64,000 nucleotides of DNA. Source: Ulva prolifera. Lineage: Eukaryota > Chlorophyta > Ulvophyceae > Ulvales > Ulvaceae. Made by a program: the position numbers and the translations under genes. Location: assembly GCA_023078555.1 (NCBI GenBank), contig CM041200.1, positions 2,736,001 through 2,800,000 of the forward strand. The letters are read 5' to 3'. Below, piece after piece: positions 10,108-22,361 of this stretch. The notes under the pieces were generated by a model. The model worked only from the letters and a program-made list of their open reading frames with translations, made no database searches and was not told where the DNA came from. Within the stretch, counting starts at the first letter, position 1. Every line of letters begins with the position of its first letter.

Positions 10108-12182
10108 CTACTGTGAAGGCTTGGTCCCTGTGATGATGACGAACTTGACGGTGCCCATTGAAAACCCTCGTTGCATCAATGGCATGACAATGGCACCCTT
10201 GATTGTATCCCATCCAGTCGAAAGCAATCCTGAGACTCCTTGCGGAGTCAAAGCCGATTTTATAACCTTCAACGGGTGGGCTCATGGGACTCTGCTTTGT
10301 CGGGCACATATACAACCATGTACACAACACAATCGGGCTACAGGATCGCACCTCGCCCCAAAACGGCGCAACATTTTCTGACCAGTCATCTGATTTCACA
10401 TCTTGCATGTTGAACTCACCTGCATCAATTCGGCTGTGGATCATAGGTATGCAGTGCAGCAGCCCGACGACGATATGACATCTCAATCAACACACATGCC
10501 GTCCACCAGGAAACTGCACTGTCCAAGGAAGCATGGCTTACATGAGGCACAATCTGGGTGGAGATGCATGGGAACGAGGCTGCACGCACCAAACAGGTTC
10601 TCATAGTCCGCCAAACTACACCACGGTGGCAAGTAGTAGGCTTCGTTGATGCGTGCAAGAAGGGCTTGTTCATCAGGCTTCAGTGTCGCCTCTCCAGGCA
10701 GTAGACTTCTGTGGCACCATGTTACCAGAGCTATTTTCCCACCAGGCTTTGTTACACGGATCAGTTCTTCAACAAACTTCCTGCAACACAATTTGAATAC
10801 ATACCTTAGCACATGGACTGTGGTAGCCGAGATGTCGGCACATTCGTCAAACAGATTTGGGTGACAACACTGTCAACAGCGCTGCCTTAACAATTTTGAT
10901 CCTTGACTTAGTTGCTCATGACTGTGTCACCTGTGTGGTAGCGCAATAGGCTCCACGTAATGGCAATGGCTGATACAACAGACGGACTACTGCAGGTTCA
11001 CCCACTGGACACTGCACGAGGACGGCGCTGCACTTGCACAAGGATCATCGAGTTGCGAGATGCATCTATACATGCGGTATGCACATGGTACTTTTATGCA
11101 CAGAAACCCTGATACTGCCATGAGGACTGGCGACCCGGTTGACGTGGCAGATGATGCATATTTGACAACCACTAAAAGCAGCTCCAAGTATACGGCAAAG
11201 GCTGAGAGGTGATGGTAAGCACCGTTTGTCTGGCATGTGCTCACCTGACTCCAGTGACCATGTCAGATCAAAAGAGTCATCTTCGAAAGGCTGTGCCAAC
11301 GCATCACCTACCTGGAAGGTACACTGGTCCGATAAGCCTGCGGGGCCACAAAGCTCATTGGCACGCTGGGCCTGAACCGGACTCAGTGTGATTCCGTCAG
11401 CCCGGCAGCCAAGCTTCTTGGCAATGTATCTGCAGCGCCACGATGTCACCAAACGGACACATAGGCCTGATGGCCTCACGGACCAGTACAGATGCGAACA
11501 TCATTTAACATTGTTAAATCACACCTGCTAGACCCCCCAATGCCACAGCCTACGTCGACCATGCTGTCAGCACTGGTGACGCTTGCAAAATCAAGGACAT
11601 TGTTGATCATGTCCAGCTGCGCCTGCAACCTGGTCTTCTGAACGGTGCTATCTGGGTCATAGTAGCCATGGTGCCTGCAACAATGAAAAAAGTGTCAATA
11701 TAGAACTTGTTCAGCTCAACGTTCTGTCTCCTGTTCACAGCGGGGTGTCTGCCCCCGCTGCAAAATTGCGTACGCACATGTGCTCTCCCCACATATTCTC
11801 CCATAGTCCAGAGCTCTGATCATAGAAAGTCCGAATTCCCTCATTTAATATTGGATTCTGTAAACAATCTCCATTTTCACAACAGGGCTCCAATGTGGCC
11901 AGCAGTACACACCTGACCTGCTGGTCAACTGGCGAGCAGTGCACGGCCTCAAAGGCTGAAGGTTACGCAAATCAGCTCAAAAACAACCTCAATGCAAAAG
12001 TTAGTGCGAATGGCTTGTGAAGGATGGCCGCAACGGCAGCGTACCTGTCCGCTCGTCGTGAACGGTTTCAGCAGCTCGTCAACGACAGAACGGCACTTGA
12101 GAGAACGCCGTGTCGGAGCTCTACCAGGACATCTGACTGATCTTGCAGTCTCTCTGAGCATGTTAGAGTTGGCACACTGCAT
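10108..12182 (-). CDS. VTE4: Gamma-tocopherol C-methyltransferase (VTE4 type)
   Basis: Model: complement(join(10108-10266, 10352-10419, 10590-10780, 11223-11429, 11525-11674, 11778-11857, 12045-12182)), 330 residues. The enzyme methylates gamma- to alpha-tocopherol with SAM in the plastid. Exon 1 is Arg/Ser-rich with few acidic residues, like a transit peptide ('LRETARSVRCPGRAPTRRSL'). Next come 'GIRTFYDQSSGLWENMWGEH' and 'HHGYYDPDS', the SAM loop 'VDVGCGIGGSSRY', 'GITLSPVQAQRA', 'SLESGEHMPDK', 'PGGKIALVTWCHR' and 'DDWSENVAPFW'. The end is 'AIVMPLMQRGF..GTVKFVIIT'. All six introns are phase-consistent; donors are GTGCGT, GTGCGA, GTGCTT, GTGTGA and GTACGC. The order of motifs follows plant VTE4 closely; the related VTE3 enzyme fits less well. 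Two in-frame Mets (12182 and 12161) could each start it. Confidence 0.95.
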
Positions 12183-13443
12183 TTTGAACTTCTATGCGCC
12201 GAACTACTTCTGCAAGGCTTACTGGACCTGACCACAACGTCTGGCGAAGCTGATTCAGACGGTACACGCCTTTCCACGAGACTCGACGTTCGCCTAGACA
12301 TCTCGTTCCGTAATTGTCGGACATGCCGTAAGAGCACGGCCTGTGTTGATCACACAGTCGTCCCGGCTCATGCATGGCTGTGAGACGGCCTTGGGCAGGC
12401 AGCAATTTTGAATTTTGCGCTCACATATGGCGTACATGGGTCCCGCAAATTTCCGGTTTCTGGCCTCAAATCTTCATGAGAGTCTCATCGCCCCGATAAG
12501 GTGACGTTGCATGCACCGATTTCCCCGGCACATGGGGTGCTGCTTCTGCACCATGGTGCTGTGGGCTTCTGCAGATCAACACCGGGACATATGTTGCAAC
12601 ACGACAAAGCACATTTGGCAAATTGACATTACCACTTGCTGAAAGGGACATCTGCACATGACTGCCTGGATCCATGTGGTCTACAAGACACAATTCTGCC
12701 GCTGTTGGCCCAACAGTTTGGTCAAGGCAGGAGCACTGTGGACTCATGGCACTATCATGTACACAGCGGTCTCGGACAATGGCCTCTATTTGCACGTTGG
12801 CATGTGCAGGACAAGAATCATACGGACGTTGCCAATGGATGTACAATGATTTCGACGGGGCACCACATGTGGCCACTCTGGTGATGGTTCTCTGCGCCTT
12901 TCAAGATGACCCGGAGCAACATATGTTAGAGGACGTTACACAAGTTGCATGCAGGTGGCGACAGGCCCTGCAGCCAAGCCCCGTGGACACTTGATCACAG
13001 GTAACTTGCGGGTGCGGTGCACAGGACATGCCCCTGCATGCTCCGTGCGACACATCGCGCCAGCGATGTAGCTTCGTGGGCTGATGTACAGGACATACTG
13101 CCCAACACCAATTCAATGCACGTCCATGCTACCTGTAGATGTACGACAGACTACTCCTGTGGATGCTGAAGTCCCTGATGACATGTGTATGCAGTGCTGC
13201 AGTCATACGAAGATCAAGTGCCACATGGTCAACAGGGCTAGTCCAACATTTGCGCCACAGCTCAGTGACCATGCTCTACCGCTTCCCTGCCTGCCACAAC
13301 TCCGTTCAAGCATCCGAGCTACTGAAAAACTCTGCTGAACCCATACCACTCATCTTATCTGATCTAAAATCAATTGATCAGCTTTTGAGTGTTGGACTTG
13401 TACAACGGCGTGGTCACCACAGCATCGGAATCAGCATTAACAA
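12183..13443. other. Interval without a recognised gene
   Basis: The stretch lies between the VTE4 start and the RPN13 stop, and so includes the VTE4 promoter and the RPN13 3' flank. Open frames here are short and show no family features. Confidence 0.4.
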
Positions 13444-14831
13444 TCATTCATCCATTGGATCACTGCCTGCCGCACCAGGATCTCCCTGGCCTATGAGCTT
13501 CCACATTCCCTTCTGCTCTTGCCTGTCAGTGTCAACGTACACTTGCAACCCCTTCAGAAACCCCAGAATGCCTGGTTCCGTTGCAGCAATCCCGAACTGC
13601 CTACCGTCGATCGTGCCTCGCTGCACAGCTGAACCGAGAGCACGTACTTGCTGCCAGAACGGTGGTGCACGAGCCAGTGCAATTAATTCTTCCTGCAATG
13701 TTGACTACTTCGGAAAAGATTATGCGTGAAATTCCACGAGGGACAAGGCTGGGTTGAGCGGCGCACTTGATTTTGCATACCCTCAGGCAGAAATTCAACC
13801 AGCCTGTTGGAAATTCCAGGCTGGGCGGCAACTCGTTCAACAACATCAGGGGTGAGTACGTCCTCCAAGTTCACACCATTCTGCTGCTCTGCAGCTGCCG
13901 CAAAGAACTTTGCAAATGCGTCTGCAACAACTTGGTCCGAAGTCTGAGCACTCGCAGGCACTGCTTCTCGATCTTGCCATTGCCCAGACACGGACGTCTT
14001 GTTTATGCAGTCACCAAAACGTGTTATGATCAGGTCATCATTGCTATTGTCCGGTTCTTGTAACCAAAAAAACATGTTGCGATCTGGTTCCTGCATGTAC
14101 TTATTTCGATACAGCCCTGCTGTAATCCAAGGACACCATACTCAAAGTGCATCGCAGAACGCCAATACTTAGGGTAGAGTGTACTCCGATGATCTCACCT
14201 CACTGAACACAACCCTGAGCACCCTGCGCTCTTTTGGACCAACCCAGCTTACCGCGGCTTCCCCCTCAAAGACCATCTGATCGATCAACGGAGAAGCCTG
14301 CAGTGTAGATGTACCAGAGCACTCATCTACGTCTCTCTCGTACCATTGAACATTGATGAACCCCGGCTCTTCACACTGCAGCAGGAGGACCTGTCCCTTC
14401 CGTTTATCTGACTTCAGCTTTCGATCTTCCGAAAGAGAAAGAAAACCCGCTCGGAACGCTAAAAAACAGTGATCAGGCTCGGCATCTCGAAGCAATCGGT
14501 GCTTGCATGTCTCTGCCAACAGTTCGGAGGGATCAACAGACCTCCACTGCATTTTACACCTTGAATTCGAACGGTTTTGGAAAGTATGGACTTTGTCTGA
14601 TGCTGACTGTGACTGCGTTGAAGTCGAGATACACTCAGATGATTTGACGACGACAGCAATACCGACTTTCGACGTTTGTCCGTTGGAATATGCCCTTTGC
14701 CCTTTGCCAGAAAGCGCGGTGTCTACAAGTAGCCCCGCCCGAGTGCGCCTCAAGAAGTGACCAGGATTTCGCAGGAATCGTGGATATGCGGCAGCGATGG
14801 TCAGATGAGTAGTTAAAAAAGAAACGGGCAT
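13444..14831 (-). CDS. RPN13: Proteasomal ubiquitin receptor RPN13/ADRM1
   Basis: Model: complement(join(13444-13692, 13767-14090, 14199-14831)), up to 401 residues. RPN13 sits on the 19S particle, binds ubiquitin through its Pru domain and activates the deubiquitinase UCH37 through its DEUBAD domain. Pru is seen in 'FRAGFLSLSEDRKLKSDKRK', 'VNVQWYERD'-like residues and, over the first junction, 'RRVLRVVFSE' plus 'EPDRNMFFWLQEPD'. The DEUBAD is 'VNLEDVLTPDVVERV', 'ISNRLVEFLPEG', 'PPFWQQVRALGSAVQRG' and 'GFLKGLQVYV'. Both introns are phase 0 (donors GTGAGA and GTGCGC). The start is uncertain. With the ATG at 14831 the Pru domain begins near residue 128, an unusually long Ser-rich lead. A splice acceptor just before 'FRAG' (TTTTTTAG) would suggest a different first exon. 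Confidence 0.9.
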
Positions 14832-16242
14832 TTCATTTGCTTTTGCTGCTGCCTGCAGTGGTCACATTTCACCACGCACCTGAATCACTGTACTGTTGCA
14901 GAGGTTTACCTAGAGATTGGATTTGTTTTAATATCCTAGTTACCAACAGTCCGATTCGCGTGAAACACTTCCTCATCTGTAGTTCTTACACATTCCCATC
15001 TGTGGTGGCCAAATGCATGCCTGTTCTTAACACAGTCTCCTGCACTGGCAAACCCGCAAGGCAACGTAATGATCAGGATGGATGACATGAGGTCTCCTCA
15101 TGTTCCGTTAGGTCGGAGTGGACTACTTGACTGTCAAATTCGGTGTCACTCTGAATCGTGTTGCCAATCACAACTGCAGCCCGGGATCCTGATGACTTGT
15201 CTCATACCCGAGGCGTATATCTGGATCGTGAGCATGTTCCCGGGTCATTTGAGTGGCAAAGTGATTGGCTGCAGCACACATAGTATCCAAAACTGCCATG
15301 CGAATAACCTTTCAAGGGCTGTTTTTCATCGCTTTCGGCAGTGAGCAACCACAGTAACAAGTCAATCATACCGCAATGGCAGGTATTGTTGGGCGAGTCT
15401 GCAGTTTGGGGCTGTTTCTGGTGTGCCAGCACTGTCGTGATTTTGGCACCCCGTTCACCTGATGCATGGCACTGTACGAGGTGTGCCTGGCGACTCGCCA
15501 GTGGCGAGGCCACCTTTCCAGCGTCTCACGTTGTGGAATCGCATTTGCTGCAAATCCCAATCATCATTTTTATTCATTTCTATTAACCCGAAGCTGGCGA
15601 TCTCCCTCTGAGACACGCCATGCTGAACAACGCTGCCTTGGGTTGCAGATCTATCCGAGCCATTGCTCGGCCAGTCGACCTAGCCTCCTCTGACCGTGGT
15701 GCTTTATATATCACACTGAAGCAAGGATCGGGGACGCCTACGCCATAAGTGCATGACTCTACGCAACTCACAACAACAGTACATTACCCTGTCAAACGGA
15801 CAACATATTCACTGTCCACTATTGTAGACAGAGAGAATTGGTGTATGAGGTTGGCCTCATTGCCATGCCGATAGATGATTCTGATTGTTGTACTCAAGGA
15901 CATCACATGCGTCGCCAGGTCTTCTTCCTGCGAAGTTGCTATGCAGCAGGCACACATGCTGTAGGGCACCTTTCACTCACTGTTTGATGCTTATATTTTA
16001 GCTGAACCAAGGAGGGGACACTGCCTGTTCATCCATGCCTACATTGAAGCCTACCTGCTAGGTGATGTTGAGCCTTGTCGAGCATCGCGTAATTCTGTCT
16101 GGGCCCAGCTGGGATTGATAGTGTCTGCACACTGCGATTGGCATGTCCCAGTGTTGCGGCATCTAGCCTCGCATGAACACAGAGCTTGCACAACAATTTT
16201 CTGCCAGCTTCGCCCAATGTGGACTGGCGGCAAGAGGATACG

Positions 16243-16296
16243 TTCACTGCTCTACGAGCATTCACTGCTCTATGAGCATTCACTGTTCTACGAGCA
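16243..16296 (+). repeat. Three tandem copies of an 18-bp unit
   Basis: The unit TTCACTGCTCTACGAGCA occurs three times head to tail (16243, 16261, 16279). Single changes occur in copy 2 (C to T in 'CTATGAG') and copy 3 (C to T in 'CTGTTC'). The 19-C run begins 20 bases later. The unit length is a multiple of three, but no gene covers it. Confidence 0.95.
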
Positions 16297-16315
16297 TTGG
16301 CATCTGCCAGATACA

Positions 16316-16334
16316 CCCCCCCCCCCCCCCCCCC
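16316..16334 (+). repeat. Poly-C run (19 C)
   Basis: An uninterrupted run of 19 cytosines just after the 18-bp tandem repeat. Confidence 0.95.
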
Positions 16335-17767
16335 GATATACATATGTATGTCTGTTTGCTATAAGGCAGGACGATGTACATCATTGGCCAATATGATGTG
16401 GTGACATAGACTGTCCCATTCCAAATTAATTGCCCCCATGTCCATATTGGCCACATGATGCAACAGTTTGTTTCACACATTTGACTGTGGAACATGTCTG
16501 ATCAACAGTGTGCGTCAGCCGTTTATGGTAGTGCCCCAATGATCTGTTCCAATTGTGAGGAATGGGACCACTGGTTTCCTTCTGTGATCCATAGCTTTGC
16601 CCAAGGTCTGGACCATCGAGGTGTCAATTGCATGTGCAAGCTTGTCCTGAATTCAGGTACTAATGCAGCAGGGGTAAACTGGAGTAGTTCACCTTCTGTG
16701 GCTTGCATGCAAAGCCCTTGGCAACTATATAGCTAAGATCACAGCAGGCAGTGCAGCATCTCCCAACAGTCCATCAGACGAGTGCATGCGCCTCGTTGCC
16801 GCTGTGGGTAACATGCCCAGTTGGATGTGTTTTTTGGATGCGTGCGACGACTTCAGTGGCAGAGTCTTCTACATCTTCTCCCGAACAAATCCACTCGTCA
16901 TAGCAAGCGTCGTCATCCTCATCATTTTTGGCTTGCGATGATTTTAGAGAGTGAAACATCGTCATTTGAGCAACAGCTTCGCCATCAACCAACGCTCACA
17001 TGTGGGCAAAACGATGACACGGCTCACGCACATACTACCGTACTAAATTAAGTCCTTCGACAGTATAGGCAGCGTTACATGGGGTCTAGGTCGAATAAAC
17101 CTTTTATTTGTTGTGCCAGTCCCACGAAAACTTCTGATTATGTTTACCTAGCCGGGTACCTAGAAATTCCAGCGTTACGCGTTGCATGTCGATGGACTTA
17201 CTTTAGTACGGTATACCGTATACATGTTACTTCACTATGTCAGTTCAAGGATATTCCAAACGCCGCGCACGCTTGCTGCCCGTTCCGCTATGCCATGCAT
17301 GCGGCAGCATATGGGAGCACTGCCGCGCACATTGCACTGACCGAACAGGCAATGTCCCAGATTTTGGTCGAGGAAAAAATCAGTTGACAGATCATCTTGA
17401 CCTCAGCGTGAATGTCCCGGTGCTCGAGGGCGCCTGTTAGCACCGAGCGTTGCCCAATATGAATTCATGTCACCGCAACATGTTTGGACACCATGCATGG
17501 CAATCACTGCTCGGCATTCTTGAACACCAGGGTGTACCAGCACGCCACGAGACGCCTCAACTTCCGTACTTGCCGGGAAGAATGACACTGGTCGACTTCA
17601 CCCGAACGGCGTGGTCTTGCAAGTGCAGCTGTCCCGAGTGTCCAGCACTTTCACATGCACCTTGCCTCGCGGCTGTCCTGCTCAAAGATACATAGTTGTT
17701 ACGGTGTGAGTGTCACTATATTTAGGGGAAACTGAAGCTACCAAGCTTTTGATCAAGTGACGTTCAC

Positions 17768-20588
17768 ATGGCCATGCCCGAGGACTCGTCATCGGAGGAC
17801 GTGCCGCTTGCAAAACGCTCGGGTAAGCGCAGTCGCGGTTCCGCTCGAGGTACATCAATTGCATATCGGGAGGTTTCCGACGTAGACGAAACGAATGGAG
17901 CCGGTGAAGACGAGAGCGATACGTCCCAACAGAAGCCGAAAGCTAAACAGCCTCCTCGAGCGGGTGCGAGCGCATCAGGATCCCACTGAACTGGCAACAT
18001 ATCAAAGCAATCCCAATTATGATAGCATCAAAGGTGCGGTAAGAAGAACGCGGCGTGTAAGATTTTCAGAGGACAAAGTTGACATGCAGGTACCAAGCGA
18101 CGTCCAGAACGAGCATCCGTGGAGCAAACTGAGAAAAGGGCGAAAGTCCAGAAGTCTCCTAGCAAAAGATCAGCCGGGAAAGATGACAAGTCCGCAATCA
18201 AGTGGCGGACGCTTGAACACGGCGGTGTTCTGTTCCCTCCAGAGTATGTTCCTCATGGAGTGAGGATGAAGTATGACGGGGTTCCTGTGGACCTGACTCC
18301 GGAACAAGAGGAAGTCGCAACAATGTATGCTGCCATGCTGGAAACAGACTACGTCAAGCAGAAGAAGCCAGTGTTCTTGAAAAATTTCTGGGATGAGTTC
18401 AAAGCGATCCTAGGCAAGGGTCACAAAGTAAAATCCTTGGCAAAATGTGACTTCCAGGATATCTACGATCATTTGATGCAAGAGCGTGAAGCCAAAAAGG
18501 CATTGACAAAAGAAGTGCGTATCATCTTCACCCTTCCCGGTGAGCACTCTCCAAACTGATCATCACAGGAGGCCCGCAACTCTGATAAAAGTGCAGGAAA
18601 AGCAGAAGCTGAAAGAAGCGAAAGATGCTGCTGAAGCCAGATATAAGTTTGCATTGGTGGATGGACAGAAAGAGCCAGTTGGAAACTTCAGGGTGGAGCC
18701 ACCTGGCCTGTTCCGTGGTCGGGGTGAGCACCCCAAAATGGGGAAACTGAAATCGCGAATCTACCCAGGTGACATCACAATCAACATTGGCACTGGTGCT
18801 TCTATTCCTGATCATCCTTATGAAGGCCATGAGTGAGCTCCTGCTTCTTCTGTGTGATAGTCCAGTGATAAGACCGCTCTACCGCTGGACTGTAACATTC
18901 TGGCACATTCATCTCAGTAAGTTCAACAATCTTATTGACAAACCTGACGATCTTCATTCGTAAGCTCGTGTCCATAATCTTGTTTCCTTACGTCTCTGCA
19001 TAGAACTGGGACACATCAACCGCAAAATTGCTGCTGATACTTGCAGGTGGAAGGAGGTACGCCATGACCAGACAGTGACCTGGTTGGCATATTGGAAGGA
19101 CCCGATTGATGCCAAAGGCTATAAGTACGTCTGGCTGGGTGCCAACTCAACATTTAAAACTGAAGCTGATCTGGCAAAGTATGAGAAGGCTCGAAAGTTG
19201 AAAGATCATATTGAACGCATACGCAAGGACTATCGGCGGCTATGGAAGAGTCAAGATGCCAAGGAGAGGCAAAAATCAACAGCACTGTACTTCATAGATG
19301 TACTGGCTCTGCGAGCTGGCCATGAGAAAGATGAAGACGAAGCCGACACTGTTGGCTGCTGCACCCTGAAGGTGTTCTTCTGGACATTCTTGATGCCGGA
19401 CACGTGGGCTTAGTTTTTCAGAGATCTCGTGATGGCCTGGATTTTTTGTAGGCAGACAATGTTGAGCTACTCGGGGACAATGGAGATGCCGAGGAAGGCG
19501 TGTACAAGATAAAGCTGGACTTTCTGGGTAAGGACTCTATCAGATACGAAAACGTTGTTGAGGTGGAGGCTGCAGTTTACAAAAACATGAAGAAGTTCAA
19601 GTCCTCAAACGCAGACGGATCCAAGAAAAAGAATGAGGACCAACTGTTTGATGCAATGGATGCTGGGGTATGAAGTTGTGCTTGATTGTTGAGCTTTCTG
19701 CAGGATGTGCCCGGATGATCGCAGAATGCAACAGCGCTGGCATAGTGGCCTTGTGTCTTATGTCCAGCTTGCACTGCAGGATCTGAACGCCATGATGAAA
19801 GACTATATGGATGGTCTATCCGTCAAGGTGTTCCGAACGTACAATGCGTCTGTCACTCTGGACCGACTCCTGTGGGAGCCCTCCCAGTCTCAAGGCTTAC
19901 CGGCGATGCAAGGCGACTACCACCGGGCAAACAAGGAGGTCTGTCTCTTATATGTCCGTGGCAGACATGCGTGTCTTCGGTGGCTTCAGGCTATTGGCCT
20001 TTGTAGGGGTCATGACCAAGCTTCCGTGGCGAAGCATCATTTGACTCTTTTATCCATGGGGCATGTGTTCTATTCAGGTAGCCGTCCTCTGCAACCATCA
20101 ACGGGCTGTGCCCAAAACCCATGCCAAGTCCATGGAGACCATGCAAGAAAAGTACGACACTGCGGCCAAAGCTCTGAAAGATGCTCAGGCAGATTTGAAG
20201 CGTGTACAGGCTGGCAAAGATCCGGAGAATGGAAAGAAAAGATCTGCGGACGCGTGTGTTCCTCCTGCTTTGCTGCGCCCCAGTCATTAATGCCCCGTTC
20301 GACATCCACAAAGGTTGCGTACTGGTGCAATGGGTATTATACTTCTGCAGGCTTAAGGCTGATATTGAACGGAAAAAGAAGGCTTTGGACACCCTGAACG
20401 AGAAGATGAAAAGCAAGGAGGAGCTGAAGGATGTCGCGTTGGGCACATCCAAGATCAATTATCTGGATCCAAGAATCACTGTCGCGTGGTGCAAGCGTAT
20501 GGATGTGCCCCTGGAAAAAGTTTTCAACAAGTCATTGCTCGGAAAATTCTCTTGGGCAATGGAGGTGGAGCCAGAGTTCCGCTTTTAG
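17768..20588 (+). CDS. TOP1: DNA topoisomerase I (type IB)
   Basis: Model: join(17768-17963, 18090-18514, 18597-18832, 19047-19371, 19452-19667, 19780-19938, 20078-20253, 20351-20588), 656 residues. The enzyme nicks one DNA strand through a tyrosyl intermediate and relaxes supercoils in the nucleus. The N-terminus is acidic, Ser- and Lys-rich (nuclear). Then come '[19 protein letters not shown]', 'KNFWDEFK', '[20 protein letters not shown]', '[20 protein letters not shown]', '[20 protein letters not shown]', '[10 protein letters not shown]', '[15 protein letters not shown]', '[10 protein letters not shown]', '[15 protein letters not shown]' and a coiled-coil linker. The active-site Tyr is residue 615 in '[16 protein letters not shown]'. 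The catalytic Arg of 'RAGHEK' and the Arg of 'VFRTYNA' are present. All seven introns are phase-consistent (donors GTGCGA, GTGCGT, GTGAGC, GTGTTC, GTATGA, GTCTGT, GTGTGT). Confidence 0.97.
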
Positions 20589-21512
20589 ATATTTTGCAGC
20601 TGTGTCCACCATGTTGGAACAGCTTTTCCTTTCGGCAAGTTGCGGTGCAAAGCTTCTTTGTTGCCCATATGTCCTGTCACGTGCGGCACCCCCGTTTCAT
20701 GCAGTGATTGCACTGACAAGCATTCGACATGTGTGCCAGTGCAACATGTTGCAGAAGATAATGAACAATTATTTACGAACGACAGATGACTAAAGCGACG
20801 GTGTACATAGTGCCATGCCTCAGCGCCTGCAACATTCGAACGCCGACAGGACCTCTGGCACCTGTGTCTCCTGCCACCAGCATGTGAGCTAACGCCCCAC
20901 CCTACAGAGTAGATCAAACTAATTCGGCACCAAGACTTCCCATGCAACATCATCTGTGCCCTTGTCCCCAATCTAGTGATCATCCTATACGGTCAAGTCG
21001 CAACACTGGATTCTACGCATGTGGAGTTTGTGACACAATGTCGTAGTGCATGATGATGGTGTGCAACAGCACATGCGAGGCAGCTGTTAGTCGCTGGACA
21101 GAAACTGAATGTGCTTCCTTTGTATTTAACACGTTCATATCCTAAGCGGAGTTGATGTGGCCTCTTTATTTACAGGCACTGGACCACAATTGCGGCGTTG
21201 TTGTGCACGTTGCGGCAGAATGGTCTCAAGTGCGACCACACTGGGGGGGGGGGAGCCCTCAACATATTTACGCGCAGCCTCGCGACTGACAAAATAGGCT
21301 CTCCACGAAGACGTCTTCGTTTGCGAAGTGGGGTACAGGACATTGCGATAAGCTGGTGTATGCAGTACGGTACCTTCAGGAGATTTGCACCGCGACATGT
21401 AAACAGAAATGGGAACGGGTCACGAAATCGTTATGGACGTTGCGCAACGCTGAACTTGATACCCGGAGCTTCTTGCACGTTGTCTTAGATCTGCTCATTC
21501 GGTCGTGTTTGC
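20589..21512. other. Interval between TOP1 and CSL4
   Basis: No gene is recognised. A run of about 11 G lies near 21243. Confidence 0.4.
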
Positions 21513-22361
21513 ATGATCGCAGAAGGCTTGGTAGTGTTTCCCGGAACGCGCCTGGGACACACGGTGAGTCTTGCATCACGCTGCCACGGAGCCAACATCA
21601 TCACTGGATGCAAGACGCTTATGAAAGTATGCAGAACGAGTATGAGAGCGGAGAAGGCACGTTCGTAGACGGTGATCAAGTATACTCGAGTCTCTGTGGC
21701 CTGGTGCAAACAAAACAAGCCAAGGTGTTCTGTCACTTGTACCATGCGACAGTGTACCCCCAGGCCTCGCGTCTCTGCCCATGCAAGTCGCACTTCCTCT
21801 GCAGGATAAGTCCATCAGTGTTGTGCGGGCTGGGCTTGTTGCTCCGCATGTTCCAGCGGTTGGTGACGTGGTTCTATCACGAGTCACAAGGATCAACCGT
21901 CGCATGTGTACCACAGAAATTGTCCAGGTTGGAGAGCATGCTTTAGTAGTGCCATTCCAGGGTGTCATCAGGGTCCAGGATGTCCGTTCCTCAGAGATTG
22001 ACAAGGTATGCTTCAGCACATGACACCTGTACAAACATCAGCTTCTGAAGTTTGCTGTGCATGCATGCGGTCTACTGTGTCCCGGCCTTACTTGCTTGAC
22101 GATTTTCCATTGGCTCGCGAGCAGGTTGTGATGGACGAATGCTTCCGGCCAGGTGATGTGGTGCGATCGCGAGTCTTGTCTATGGGGACGATGCGGGAGT
22201 ACTTCCTAACGACTGCCAAGCCTGATTTGGGAGTAGCATCAGCCCTGAGCGCTGCAGGGCGCCCTTTAATCCCTGTAAACTGGGAGACGATGCGATGCCC
22301 TGAAAGTGGGAATGTGGAGAAGCGCAAGGTTGCAAAGCTAGACCAGCCTCCATGCTCTTGA
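21513..22361 (+). CDS. CSL4: Exosome component CSL4 (EXOSC1)
   Basis: Model: join(21513-21563, 21635-21724, 21805-22005, 22125-22361), 192 residues, the normal length. CSL4 is one of the three cap subunits of the RNA exosome, involved in 3'-5' RNA processing and decay in nucleus and cytoplasm. The N-terminal domain is 'GLVVFPGTRLGHT' plus 'YESGEGTFVDGDQVYSSLCG'. The S1 fold follows ('PAVGDVVLSRVTRINRR', 'FQGVIRVQDVRSSEIDK', 'CFRPGDVVRSRVLSMGTMRE', 'YFLTTAKPDLGVA'). The C-terminal zinc-ribbon-like part, 'PLIPVNWETMRCPESGNVEK', keeps one Cys of the usual set, with a second Cys two residues from the end. All introns are phase 0 (GTGAGT, GTGTTC and GTATGC donors; CAG acceptors). The start Met at 21513 is the best in frame. 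Confidence 0.93.

Larger units (their letters stand above)
14832..17767. other. 2.9-kb interval without a recognised gene
   Basis: No coding region was recognised on either strand. It holds an 18-bp tandem repeat (16243-16296), a 19-C run (16316-16334) and a perfect 14-bp palindrome (17207-17220). The promoter of TOP1 should lie at the right end; an AT-rich 'CTATATTTA' lies about 45 nt before its ATG. Confidence 0.45.
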
